DNA of 64,000 nt, taken from contig NZ_JACVPD010000003.1 in assembly GCF_018882095.1 (NCBI RefSeq), forward strand, positions 124,001 to 188,000. The letters run 5' to 3'. Numbering within the stretch: position 1 is the stretch's first letter; each line of letters starts with the position of its first letter. The translations under genes were made by a program, and so were the position numbers. This stretch comes from Polynucleobacter sp. CS-Odin-A6 (GTDB taxonomy: Bacteria; Pseudomonadota; Gammaproteobacteria; Burkholderiales; Burkholderiaceae). Of this stretch, positions 26,209 through 34,897 are shown one piece after another. The notes under the pieces were generated by a model that was given only the letters and a program-made list of their open reading frames with translations, did no database searches and had not been told where the DNA came from.

Positions 26209-29200
26209 TTAATTTACTTGAACTGTATTGAGCATGGCTGATTCATTAAGACTTCTCAGTATCTTGCGGATCTGGTCTAGGCGTTGCTCCAGTTTCTCAA
26301 AATCGCTCACTTTTTGGGGGAGAATCTTCAATTTATCCTGCCCATTGAGCTGGATATACTTTGAAGATTGAATCAATTGAATGATTTTCATAGGATCAAT
26401 CGGTGGATTGGGGATGAACTGAATTTGAATGGCAGCAGGTGAGGCATCAATTTTTTTAATGCCAAAGCTAGCCATCTCTAGGCGTAGTCGATGGGTCTCA
26501 TAAAGAGACTTCGCCTGATCTGGTAGATCGCCATAGCGGTCAACTAATTCTTCTCTTAAGCCCATCAACTCTGAAAAATCTGCTGTCCCAGCGAAACGTT
26601 TGTACATAGAGAGTCGCTCATGGACATCTGGACAGTAATCGCTTGGGAGTAAAGCAGGTACGCCAAGATTGACGTCGGTAGTTGCCTGAAGGGGAGACAA
26701 GAGATCAGGTTCTTTTCCGCTTTTCAAAGACTTGACGGCTCGGTTGAGCATCTCGGTATAAAGCTGAAAACCAATTTCATTAATCTCGCCGGACTGTTTA
26801 TCGCCTAGAACCTCACCAGCTCCGCGAATTTCTAAATCATGCATTGCTAGATAGAAGCCAGAGCCCAACTCTTCCATCGCTTGAATCGCATTTAAACGCA
26901 GTTGTGCTTGCTTGCTGAGAGCTTCTGGATCTGGAACGAGCAGGTAAGCGTAAGCTTGGTGATGTGAGCGGCCCACACGACCCCGCAATTGATGTAGTTG
27001 CGCTAAACCAAACTTATCAGCACGATGCATGATGATGGTATTAGCTGTGGGGACATCAATTCCCGTTTCAATAATGGTGGTGCATAACAAGATATTGGTG
27101 CGTTGTGTAACAAACTCACGCATGACCGACTCTAGTTCACGTTCATGCATTTGCCCATGCGCAACACTAATGCTGGCTTCAGGAATAAGTTCTTGTAATG
27201 CATGCTTACGATTCTGAATAGTATCGACTTCGTTATGTAGAAAATAGACTTGGCCGCCGCGCTTAATTTCTCGTAAAACAGCTTCGCGAATGACGCCATC
27301 GCCTTCTCGACGCACAAATGTTTTAATCGCTAAGCGTTTTTGGGGCGCAGTAGCGATGATCGAGAATTCACGAAGCCCTTCCATGGCCATCCCCAGAGTT
27401 CTTGGAATCGGCGTAGCGGTCAAGGTCAGAATATCTACCTCGGCACGCAATGCCTTTAGAGCATCTTTTTGACGCACACCAAAACGATGTTCTTCATCCA
27501 CAATCACTAAACCCAAGTTGGAAAACTGGGTTTCTTTGGATAGTAATTTATGGGTACCGATAATGATGTCCGCATCTCCTTTGGCAATTGCCTCGAGTGC
27601 CGCATTAATTTCTTTGGTGGTTTTAAAGCGCGAGAGCTCCACAATCCTTACAGGCCAGTCAGCGAAGCGATCTTTCCAAGTGGCGACATGTTGTTCTGCA
27701 AGCAGGGTAGTTGGAGCCAGAATAGCTACTTGCTTGCCACCCATCACAGCTACAAAGCTAGCACGCAGAGCGACCTCGGTCTTACCAAAGCCCACATCTC
27801 CACAAACTAGGCGATCCATTGGCGTGCCACTGGTCATATCGCCAATCACAGCAGCGATGGCATTAGCTTGATCTGGTGTTTCTTCAAAGCCAAAGCTCTC
27901 AGCAAATGCGGCGTAATCATGTGCCGAGAATTCAAAAGCATGGCCCTTACGAATGGCTCTAGCAGCATACAGATTTAAGAGTTCAGCAGCCGTATCTCGG
28001 ATTTGTTGTGCAGCCTTGCGTTTTGCTTTATCCCACTGCCCAGAGCCTAGTTGATGCAATGGGGCACTGTCAGGATCAGAGCCCGCATAGCGTGTCACCA
28101 TTTGCAATTGCTGAACAGGCACGTAAAGCGTTGCCTCTTTTGCGTAGACTAAATGCAAGAACTCTTCAAAAATAGGCGCTTCTTTCGGTGGAGCTAAATT
28201 CAGCAGCACTAGACCTTGATAGCGCCCAATGCCATGATCTGAATGCACCACTGGATCGCCAATTTTGAGTTCAGATAAATCCTTGAACATCGTATCCGGA
28301 TCGGCGCTTTCACTCTCCTTGCCCTTACGTCGTTGACGTGCTGTTGAAGTAAAGAGTTCAGCCTCAGTAACGATGATCAGGTTTTCAGCTGGCCAAGTAA
28401 AGCCATTGAACAGTTGGGCGGTAACCAGGCCAAAAAGAGCATCACTTCGAATAAAGTCGGAAACACCTTCAAAAGCTTCAGGCTTAAGGGGATAAAGTAA
28501 TGTCCCATTCTGACCTGCAACCGAATTACTTTCTTCAAAAAGTTGACGAATAGATTCTTTACGGCCGTTAGTGTCACTGCAAATCAGTATCCGAACTTTT
28601 TCCTGAGAAACTAGTGTTCTGAGCCGATTGATTGGATCGGTATCGCGTCGATGTACGGCTAGGTCTGGAACCGCTAAAAATTGAGGCGCTTCTTTTGTAT
28701 CCTGATTTGCTTCTTTATCTAATGCTAAACGAGCAAAGGGTTTGGCCGCAGTGAAGAATTGATCAACATCGAGAAATAATTCAGATGGTGCAAGAATCGG
28801 TCTATCAAGATCATGCTTTAAGAATTCGTATCTTGACAGCGTATCTTTCCAAAAACTCTTAATGGATTCATCCATATCCCCAATGCTGACAAGCCAAACA
28901 GGATCACCTGTCCGCGGGAAATAATCAAATACGCTTGAAGTCTCCTCAAAAAAGAGAGGGAGATACGATTCAATACCAGCGCTCGGAATTCCTAGATTGG
29001 CATCCTTATAAATAGAGCAACGGGTTGGATCACCCTCAAACACTTCGCGCCAGCGACCACGAAAGGCGGTGCGTGAAGCATCATCGAAAGGAAACTCATG
29101 ACCGGGTAACAGGCGAACTTCTTTTACGGGATAAAGGCTTCGTTGGGTATCTGGATCGAATGCTCTGATTTGTTCAATCTCATCACCAAAGAGATCAAGG

Positions 29201-29763
29201 CGATAAGGCAGACTTGAGCCCATAGGAAATAGATCGATCAACCCACCTCGAATACTGTATTCACCCAGGCGGATGACTGCGCTCACGGGGTCGTAACCAG
29301 CTTGCTGAAGCTGAAGCTTCAGCGCTAGCTCATTGAGCTTATCGCCTTGCCTGAAGAAAAAGGTATGGCCTGACAGAAAGTTTGGTGGTCCCAGCTTTTG
29401 CAGTGCGGTAGTAATCGGCACCAACACAATATCGCAACTCCCATTCAGCAACTCATAGAGGGTTGCCAAGCGTTCGGAGACTAAGTCCTGGTGTGGGGAA
29501 AAATGGTCATACGGCAAAATCTCCCAATCAGGCAACAAGCGTGTTTTGAGTTGGGGTGCAAAAGCCGGAATTTCTTCTAAAAGGCGCTGCGCTTCTTGTG
29601 CTTGAGCGCAAAAAATGACCATCACTGAAAAATCAGAGCGGTAGCGAAGAGCAGATTGAGCTATTAAAGCGGCATCTGCAGAGCCTACAAGGCCTGAAAA
29701 GGTAAAGCGCTGCCCAGCCCGCGGTGCAGGTAAGGGGGGTGCTAGTTTTAATGCATCAGACAT
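26209..29763 (-). CDS. mfd: Transcription-repair coupling factor Mfd
   Basis: This 1184-residue protein has a UvrB-like N-terminal module, an RNA-polymerase-interacting CarD-like domain (KIGDPVVHSDHGIGRYQGL), an SF2 helicase core with Walker A GDVGFGKTEVALRA, DEEHRFGV and TATPIPRT, motif VI QLRGRVGRS and a C-terminal TRCF domain. It removes stalled RNA polymerase at lesions and recruits UvrA. Its ATG at 29763 lies 23 bases from the probable ispD start on the other strand. Confidence 0.96.
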   Translation of the reverse strand: MSDALKLAPPLPAPRAGQRFTFSGLVGSADAALIAQSALRYRSDFSVMVIFCAQAQEAQRLLEEIPAFAPQLKTRLLPDWEILPYDHFSPHQDLVSERLATLYELLNGSCDIVLVPITTALQKLGPPNFLSGHTFFFRQGDKLNELALKLQLQQAGYDPVSAVIRLGEYSIRGGLIDLFPMGSSLPYRLDLFGDEIEQIRAFDPDTQRSLYPVKEVRLLPGHEFPFDDASRTAFRGRWREVFEGDPTRCSIYKDANLGIPSAGIESYLPLFFEETSSVFDYFPRTGDPVWLVSIGDMDESIKSFWKDTLSRYEFLKHDLDRPILAPSELFLDVDQFFTAAKPFARLALDKEANQDTKEAPQFLAVPDLAVHRRDTDPINRLRTLVSQEKVRILICSDTNGRKESIRQLFEESNSVAGQNGTLLYPLKPEAFEGVSDFIRSDALFGLVTAQLFNGFTWPAENLIIVTEAELFTSTARQRRKGKESESADPDTMFKDLSELKIGDPVVHSDHGIGRYQGLVLLNLAPPKEAPIFEEFLHLVYAKEATLYVPVQQLQMVTRYAGSDPDSAPLHQLGSGQWDKAKRKAAQQIRDTAAELLNLYAARAIRKGHAFEFSAHDYAAFAESFGFEETPDQANAIAAVIGDMTSGTPMDRLVCGDVGFGKTEVALRASFVAVMGGKQVAILAPTTLLAEQHVATWKDRFADWPVRIVELSRFKTTKEINAALEAIAKGDADIIIGTHKLLSKETQFSNLGLVIVDEEHRFGVRQKDALKALRAEVDILTLTATPIPRTLGMAMEGLREFSIIATAPQKRLAIKTFVRREGDGVIREAVLREIKRGGQVYFLHNEVDTIQNRKHALQELIPEASISVAHGQMHERELESVMREFVTQRTNILLCTTIIETGIDVPTANTIIMHRADKFGLAQLHQLRGRVGRSHHQAYAYLLVPDPEALSKQAQLRLNAIQAMEELGSGFYLAMHDLEIRGAGEVLGDKQSGEINEIGFQLYTEMLNRAVKSLKSGKEPDLLSPLQATTDVNLGVPALLPSDYCPDVHERLSMYKRFAGTADFSELMGLREELVDRYGDLPDQAKSLYETHRLRLEMASFGIKKIDASPAAIQIQFIPNPPIDPMKIIQLIQSSKYIQLNGQDKLKILPQKVSDFEKLEQRLDQIRKILRSLNESAMLNTVQVN

Positions 29764-29771
29764 CTAAGCTC

Positions 29772-29779
29772 ATTATAGA
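29772..29779. promoter_or_regulatory. Shared -10 region for divergent mfd and ispD
   Basis: ATTATAGA at 29772-29779 reads as TATAAT on the minus strand (29777-29772, toward mfd) and TATAGA on the plus strand (29774-29779, toward ispD). The mfd ATG (29763) and the ispD ATG (29787) are so close that either transcript would start within a few bases of its start codon. No clear -35 was seen. Confidence 0.35.
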
Positions 29780-29786
29780 ATCAGGT

Positions 29787-30542
29787 ATGCACGCTTCAGC
29801 TCAATCCCAACATTTGCCTCAGAGTCATGCCTTACTCCCTACAGCGGGTTCAGGCTCAAGGCTGGGCGGTGTTTTGCCAAAGCAGTTTCAGGAGTTGGCT
29901 GGCAAGCCTATGCTGGCCTATGCTTTGGAGGCTTTTGTTAACACCCCAGAGATTGCTTCTATTTGGGTAGGTGTGAGCCCTGGGTTTATTGATAACCCTG
30001 TTTTATCTACCCTATCTAACAAATCCCCACTCATTCGATTTCTTCCGACTGGCGGGCCAACTCGCCAAGAAACCGTTCGAAATACCTTGGCTGCCATGCT
30101 GCAATCCGGCATTCCAGAGAATGATTGGGTGCTTGTTCATGATGCAGCTCGCCCAGGAATTTCTCCCGGGCTTATTCAAAAACTGATTAAGGAAGTCAGT
30201 CAATCGGGCGAGGGCGGCATATTAGGCATGCCTTTGGCAGATACTTTAAAAATGGCAGATGCACATTCTGCTATTGCCGGCAATCCAACACGAGCGTTAA
30301 AGACAATCTCCCGTGATCATCTGTGGCAAGCTCAAACACCTCAAATGTTTGGTCTAAAGCGCCTCTACGATGCGATTAACGAGGGCATTCGTTTAGAGGC
30401 TGATATTACTGATGAAGCCAGCGCCATGGAGCTTACTGGTGTTAGTCCATTGCTTATTGAAGGAGCGACTCGGAACTTTAAGGTAACCCATCCTGCAGAT
30501 TGGGATTTGATGCAAACTATTTTGCAAGCTTCGCATAAATAA
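29787..30542 (+). CDS. ispD: 2-C-methyl-D-erythritol 4-phosphate cytidylyltransferase
   Basis: About 251 residues from ATG 29787. The CTP-binding loop LLPTAGSGSRLGGVLPKQF replaces the more common PAAGxGxRMG. VLVHDAARPGISP and AQTPQMFGLKRLYDA are IspD family blocks. It forms CDP-ME in the non-mevalonate isoprenoid route. The frame opens upstream into mfd (ATG 29757), but 29787 places the loop at the usual distance. ispF follows 27 bases later. Confidence 0.93.
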   Translation: MHASAQSQHLPQSHALLPTAGSGSRLGGVLPKQFQELAGKPMLAYALEAFVNTPEIASIWVGVSPGFIDNPVLSTLSNKSPLIRFLPTGGPTRQETVRNTLAAMLQSGIPENDWVLVHDAARPGISPGLIQKLIKEVSQSGEGGILGMPLADTLKMADAHSAIAGNPTRALKTISRDHLWQAQTPQMFGLKRLYDAINEGIRLEADITDEASAMELTGVSPLLIEGATRNFKVTHPADWDLMQTILQASHK

Positions 30543-30569
30543 AACCTGAGATTAAATTACGGTAAACCT

Positions 30570-31073
30570 ATGACCTCAAGCCCATCCCACACCCCCCAGT
30601 TTCGAATCGGCCAAGGCTATGACGTTCATGCCTTAGTGTCTGATCGCAAGTTCATCTTAGGTGGTGTTCATGTTCCCTATGAAAAGGGCCTATTAGGTCA
30701 CTCAGATGCAGATGCTTTGCTGCATGCTTTGACAGATGCTTTGTTAGGTGCTGCAGGTTTAAATGATATTGGTCAATTATTTCCGGACACTGATCCTCAA
30801 TTTAAAGATATGGATAGCCGAATTTTACTTAGAGCTGCTTTACAAAAAGTGCAGGCTGCAGGTTTTCAGGTAGGTAATGTCGATGCAACCATTATTTGCC
30901 AAAAGCCCAAATTAGCCGCTTTCTTGCCGGATATGGTCCGTAATATTGCGGCTGATTTGGCGGTGACGGCCAACCATGTCAACCTCAAAGCGAAAACCAA
31001 TGAATCTTTAGGGCATCTTGGTCGAGGTGAGGGCGTTGCTGTCCATGCTGTCGCTTTGCTGTACAAGGCCTAA
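30570..31073 (+). CDS. ispF: 2-C-methyl-D-erythritol 2,4-cyclodiphosphate synthase
   Basis: This 167-residue enzyme has the zinc-binding motif GYDVHAL (Asp and His) and a second His in [19 protein letters not shown], plus a C-terminal [22 protein letters not shown] block. It cyclises CDP-ME phosphate to MEcPP, the fifth step after IspD. It forms the operon ispD-ispF and is followed by tRNA-Leu. Confidence 0.96.
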   Translation: MTSSPSHTPQFRIGQGYDVHALVSDRKFILGGVHVPYEKGLLGHSDADALLHALTDALLGAAGLNDIGQLFPDTDPQFKDMDSRILLRAALQKVQAAGFQVGNVDATIICQKPKLAAFLPDMVRNIAADLAVTANHVNLKAKTNESLGHLGRGEGVAVHAVALLYKA

Positions 31074-31154
31074 ATATCCTCCAAAACCGCCAAGCATTGT
31101 AGAATAACGGTCTTTAGAGTGAAGTTCTAGGTCGGTAGTGTTTGCGGAATTCGC

Positions 31155-31241
31155 GCGAGGATGGCGAAATTGGTAGACGCACCAGGTTTAGGTCCTGACG
31201 CCAGCAATGGTGTGGGGGTTCGAGTCCCCCTCCTCGCACCA
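31155..31241 (+). tRNA. tRNA-Leu (anticodon TAG)
   Basis: An 87-base class II tRNA. Acceptor GCGAGGA (31155-31161) pairs with TCCTCGC (31231-31237), discriminator A is followed by an encoded CCA, the anticodon loop is TTTAGGT with TAG, and the T-arm is GGGGGTTCGAGTCCCCC. The extra arm is of class II length. It lies between ispF and tig. A TAGAAT at 31100-31105 may be its -10. Confidence 0.97.
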
Positions 31242-31297
31242 CAAGATAGCTACTTGGCTTGGGCTTCATATATTCTGATTTTAATTAAGAGACGAGA

Positions 31298-32635
31298 ATG
31301 GCTGTGCAAATAGAAAATTTAGGTCAGTTAGACCGCAAAGTGACCTTAGAGTTTGCTCGTGCCGATTTGGCCAAGGCAAAAGAAGCCCGTTTGGCTAAAT
31401 TGGGCAAGACCATGAAAGTCCCTGGCTTTCGTCCGGGCAAAGTGCCTAAGAATATGGTTGAAAAGCAGTATGGCATGCAAGTGGATTTCGAACTGCAATT
31501 CGATAAAGCTTCTGAACTATTCTATGAGTTGGCACGAAATGAAAAAATCATGTTGGCAGGTCAGCCACGCCTCGATCCCAAAAGCGAACTAGACGCGGAC
31601 ACTGTTGTGTTTGATGCTTATTTTGAAGTATTACCAGAGGTCAAAATTGGCGACTTCAGTAAAGCGGAGGTAACTAAGTACACGACCGATATTTCCGATG
31701 CGGAAATTGACCGTGCTTTGGATGTTTTACGTAAGCAGCAAGTGCATTACCACCCACGTGGCGAAGCCGGTGAGCATGGCGATGGCGGTGCAAGCCCAGT
31801 CGCTCAAGCTGGCGATCAAGTAGTAATCGACTTTGTAGGCAAGATTGATGATATTGAGTTTGCTGGTGGTAGGGCAGAAAACTTTGAATACGTTCTGGGT
31901 GAAGGCCGTATGCTCCCCGAATTTGAAGCTGCTACCTTAGGTCTTAAAGCAGGCGAGAGCAAGTCTTTTCCATTAAGCTTCCCAGCTGATTATCATGGCA
32001 AAGACGTGGCAGGCAAAACTGCTGACTTCACTATTACTGTGAAATCGGTGAACTGGGCGCACCTTCCAGTAGTTGATGATGCATTTGCATTGTCCTTAGG
32101 CGTTACCGAAGGCGGCGTTGCAAAGATGCGTGAAGAAGTCAAAGTAAATCTTGATCGCGAAACGAAGCGTCGTATTACCTCCCTATTAAAAGGCGAGGTG
32201 ATGGATAAGCTCAATAGTATTTGCGAGCTGGATGTACCTAAATCGTTGGTTACCCAAGAACAAGAGCGTATGGTGGAGTCTGCTCGTCAAGATTTAATTC
32301 AGCGCGGTATTCCAAATGCTAAGGATGCGCCTATACCCGCTGAGATGTTTGCTGAACAAGCAATCAAGCGCGTTCGTCTGGGTTTAATTTTGAGCGACCT
32401 CGTGAAGCAACAAAACCTAGCTGCGACTGCCGATCAAATTAAAGCTGAAATTGATGAACAAGCTGCTACCTATGAAGATCCAAAAGAGGTAGTGCGTTGG
32501 TTCTACAGCAACCCAAGTCGCCTCAAAGATATCGAGAATATGGTCTTAGAAGACAACGTTATCAAGTATTTCACTTCACAAGCGAAAGTAATTGATAAAA
32601 CCATTACTTTTGAAGAGTTGAGTAAATTAAACTAA
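31298..32635 (+). CDS. tig: Trigger factor (ribosome-bound chaperone)
   Basis: This 445-residue protein has the ribosome-binding N-terminal domain with the signature GFRPGKVP at about 47-54, an FKBP-type PPIase domain (about 165-245; GDQVVIDFVGKIDDIEFAGG) and a helical C-terminal chaperone domain. It heads the conserved tig-clpP-clpX block. Length is normal for the family. Confidence 0.96.
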   Translation: MAVQIENLGQLDRKVTLEFARADLAKAKEARLAKLGKTMKVPGFRPGKVPKNMVEKQYGMQVDFELQFDKASELFYELARNEKIMLAGQPRLDPKSELDADTVVFDAYFEVLPEVKIGDFSKAEVTKYTTDISDAEIDRALDVLRKQQVHYHPRGEAGEHGDGGASPVAQAGDQVVIDFVGKIDDIEFAGGRAENFEYVLGEGRMLPEFEAATLGLKAGESKSFPLSFPADYHGKDVAGKTADFTITVKSVNWAHLPVVDDAFALSLGVTEGGVAKMREEVKVNLDRETKRRITSLLKGEVMDKLNSICELDVPKSLVTQEQERMVESARQDLIQRGIPNAKDAPIPAEMFAEQAIKRVRLGLILSDLVKQQNLAATADQIKAEIDEQAATYEDPKEVVRWFYSNPSRLKDIENMVLEDNVIKYFTSQAKVIDKTITFEELSKLN

Positions 32636-32684
32636 GCTAAGATTAATTCATCTCTAATATCTATTTAATAAAAGGTCTAATCAC

Positions 32685-33314
32685 ATGAGCCAGAATCATT
32701 TCCAGTCTGAGAATTTAGAGCCTCAAGGCTTGGGTTTAGTTCCCATGGTGATCGAAACTTCTGGTCGAGGTGAAAGGGCTTATGACATTTACTCTCGCTT
32801 ACTGAGAGAGCGTGTTGTCTTTTTGGTTGGCGAAGTCAATGATCAAACTGCAAACTTAGTTATTGCACAGCTCTTGTTTCTCGAGAGTGAGAATCCAGAT
32901 AAAGAAATTTCTCTGTACATCAACTCTCCTGGCGGTTCAGTATCTGCCGGTCTAGCCATCTTTGACACCATGCAATTTATCAAGCCCCACGTCAGCACCT
33001 TGTGCATGGGGATGGCCGCTAGTATGGGTGCATTCTTGTTATGTGCTGGTGAAAAGGGTAAACGCTATGCTTTGCCTAATTCACGAGTGATGATTCATCA
33101 GCCTTTGGGTGGCGCACGTGGCCAGGCCTCGGATATTGAAATCCAAGCCCGCGAAATTCTATACCTGCGTGAGCGTTTGAACAAAATTTTGGCGGATCGT
33201 ACTGGCCAATCGATTGAAACAATTGCTAAAGATACAGATCGCGATAACTTTATGTCTGCTGAACAAGCTCAAGAATATGGCTTGATTGACAAAGTAATCG
33301 ATAAGCGTCCTTAA
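32685..33314 (+). CDS. clpP: ATP-dependent Clp protease proteolytic subunit
   Basis: This 209-residue serine protease has catalytic Ser113 in [12 protein letters not shown], His138 in [10 protein letters not shown] and Asp187 in the KDTDRDNF block. Tetradecamers degrade substrates unfolded by ClpX or ClpA. It lies 49 bases after tig and 30 before clpX. Confidence 0.97.
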   Translation: MSQNHFQSENLEPQGLGLVPMVIETSGRGERAYDIYSRLLRERVVFLVGEVNDQTANLVIAQLLFLESENPDKEISLYINSPGGSVSAGLAIFDTMQFIKPHVSTLCMGMAASMGAFLLCAGEKGKRYALPNSRVMIHQPLGGARGQASDIEIQAREILYLRERLNKILADRTGQSIETIAKDTDRDNFMSAEQAQEYGLIDKVIDKRP

Positions 33315-33344
33315 TTTAGACTTTATTAGTGACAGATACCAACC

Positions 33345-34718
33345 TTGAGCGATAAAAACAATTCCAATAGCACAGACAAAGTTCTGTATTGCTCTTTTTG
33401 TGGCAAGAGCCAGCATGAAGTTAAAAAACTCATCGCAGGACCTTCGGTATTTATTTGTGATGAGTGTATTGACCTGTGCACTGACATTATTCAAGAGGAG
33501 CTTGCGAAGCTTCCTAAGGCAGAGGGCGATGAGTCGTTGCCAACACCGCATCAAATTCGCGAGAATCTAGATCAATATGTGATTGGTCAAGATCATGCAA
33601 AGAAAACGCTAGCGGTAGCGGTATATAACCATTACAAGCGCTTACAGTATTTGCCGAAGCCTAAAAATGTAAAGCTAGATAAAGAAGGCAAGCCAGCGGA
33701 AGCTGTAGAAAAGGCTGCCGATAAAAAGGAATCCAAGGTTCCGGCTAAAGCAATGGTTGATGGCGTTGAATTAGCCAAAAGCAATATCTTGCTGATTGGA
33801 CCTACAGGCTCCGGTAAAACTTTATTGGCTCAGACTTTAGCGCGCATGCTTGATGTCCCTTTTGTCATGGCGGATGCCACAACCTTAACTGAGGCTGGTT
33901 ATGTTGGTGAAGACGTTGAAAATATTATTCAAAAGTTGCTACAGGCCTGTGATTACAACGTAGAAAAAGCCCAACGCGGCATTGTCTATATAGATGAAAT
34001 CGATAAGATTTCTCGTAAATCTGACAATCCATCGATTACCCGTGATGTATCCGGCGAGGGTGTACAACAAGCACTATTAAAGCTAGTTGAAGGCACGATG
34101 GCTTCTGTACCTCCGCAAGGTGGTCGTAAGCATCCAAATCAAGATTTCTTACAAGTGGACACTACGAATATTCTGTTTATCTGCGGTGGCGCATTTGACG
34201 GTCTTGAGAAGGTCATTCAACAGCGTACGGCGAAGACGGGCATTGGATTCAATGCCACAGTACCGGGTAAGGATGATCGCGGCGTAAGCGACCTCTTGGT
34301 TGAAGTTGAGCCTGAAGACTTAATCAAGTTCGGTCTGATTCCTGAGTTGATTGGCCGTTTACCGGTGGTTGCCACCCTAGCGCAACTTGATGAGCCTGCT
34401 CTGATCCAGATTCTGACTGAACCCAAGAACGCACTTGTGAAGCAATATCAAGCGCTCTTGACCATGGAAGGCTCCGAATTAGAAGTCCGGCCAGCGGCCT
34501 TAGCAGCAATTGCTAAAAAGGCAATCGCTCGCAAAACGGGTGCTCGCGGCCTCAGATCTATCCTCGAAGGCTCGCTGATGGATGTGATGTATGACCTGCC
34601 ATCCTTAAGGAATGTTCAAAAGGTAGTGATAGATGACAGCACCATTGCCGATGGCGGAAAACCCATCTTGGTCTACAAACAGGACGATGAATCTACAGAA
34701 TTGAGTAAAAAAGCCTAA
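33345..34718 (+). CDS. clpX: ATP-dependent Clp protease ATP-binding subunit ClpX, with a Lys-rich insert
   Basis: This 457-residue unfoldase has the N-terminal zinc finger (CSFCGK at 16-21, CDEC at 38-41), Walker A GPTGSGKT at 152-159 and Walker [11 protein letters not shown]. coli ClpX has 424 residues. The excess is mostly an insert at about 102-139, between [10 protein letters not shown] and [10 protein letters not shown], where relatives have a short turn of a few residues. The insert is rich in Lys, Glu, Ala and Pro. TTG at 33345 gives the normal MSDK N-terminus; no ATG fits. Everything downstream of the insert reads as normal ClpX, so the frame is intact. Confidence 0.95.
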   Translation: MSDKNNSNSTDKVLYCSFCGKSQHEVKKLIAGPSVFICDECIDLCTDIIQEELAKLPKAEGDESLPTPHQIRENLDQYVIGQDHAKKTLAVAVYNHYKRLQYLPKPKNVKLDKEGKPAEAVEKAADKKESKVPAKAMVDGVELAKSNILLIGPTGSGKTLLAQTLARMLDVPFVMADATTLTEAGYVGEDVENIIQKLLQACDYNVEKAQRGIVYIDEIDKISRKSDNPSITRDVSGEGVQQALLKLVEGTMASVPPQGGRKHPNQDFLQVDTTNILFICGGAFDGLEKVIQQRTAKTGIGFNATVPGKDDRGVSDLLVEVEPEDLIKFGLIPELIGRLPVVATLAQLDEPALIQILTEPKNALVKQYQALLTMEGSELEVRPAALAAIAKKAIARKTGARGLRSILEGSLMDVMYDLPSLRNVQKVVIDDSTIADGGKPILVYKQDDESTELSKKA

Positions 34719-34776
34719 TATTTACCCTTTTTAGCAATTTTCAGCAGTTTTTCGCTCACTTTTGGCATATTTACCC

Positions 34777-34804
34777 CTTGTTTTTCTGTAGTCGGCATCC
34801 ATAT
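34777..34804 (+). promoter_or_regulatory. Candidate heat-shock (sigma-32) promoter for lon
   Basis: CTTGTTT (34777-34783) and TCCATATA (34797/8-34805) lie 14 bases apart and partly match the sigma-32 consensus (CTTGAAA, 11-16 bases, CCCCATnT). lon is a classical heat-shock gene. An inverted repeat CCGTA/TACGG (34832-34849) lies downstream in the leader. The rest of the 179-base clpX-lon gap shows no gene. Confidence 0.35.
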
Positions 34805-34897
34805 AGGTAGTATCCTATTCCTTAATAATGTCCGTATGTAGTACTACGGCATTGCTAGAGATCTTTACGGAATGACTATTTTTGGAGGAATTGCCCC

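Noticed and set aside
33159-33554. 131-codon minus-strand ORF over the clpP-clpX junction
   Set aside because: Both sense genes are certain and cover it.
34841-34850. GTAGTACTAC palindrome in the lon leader as an operator
   Set aside because: It is short and overlaps the CCGTA/TACGG pairing; too little to claim a separate site.
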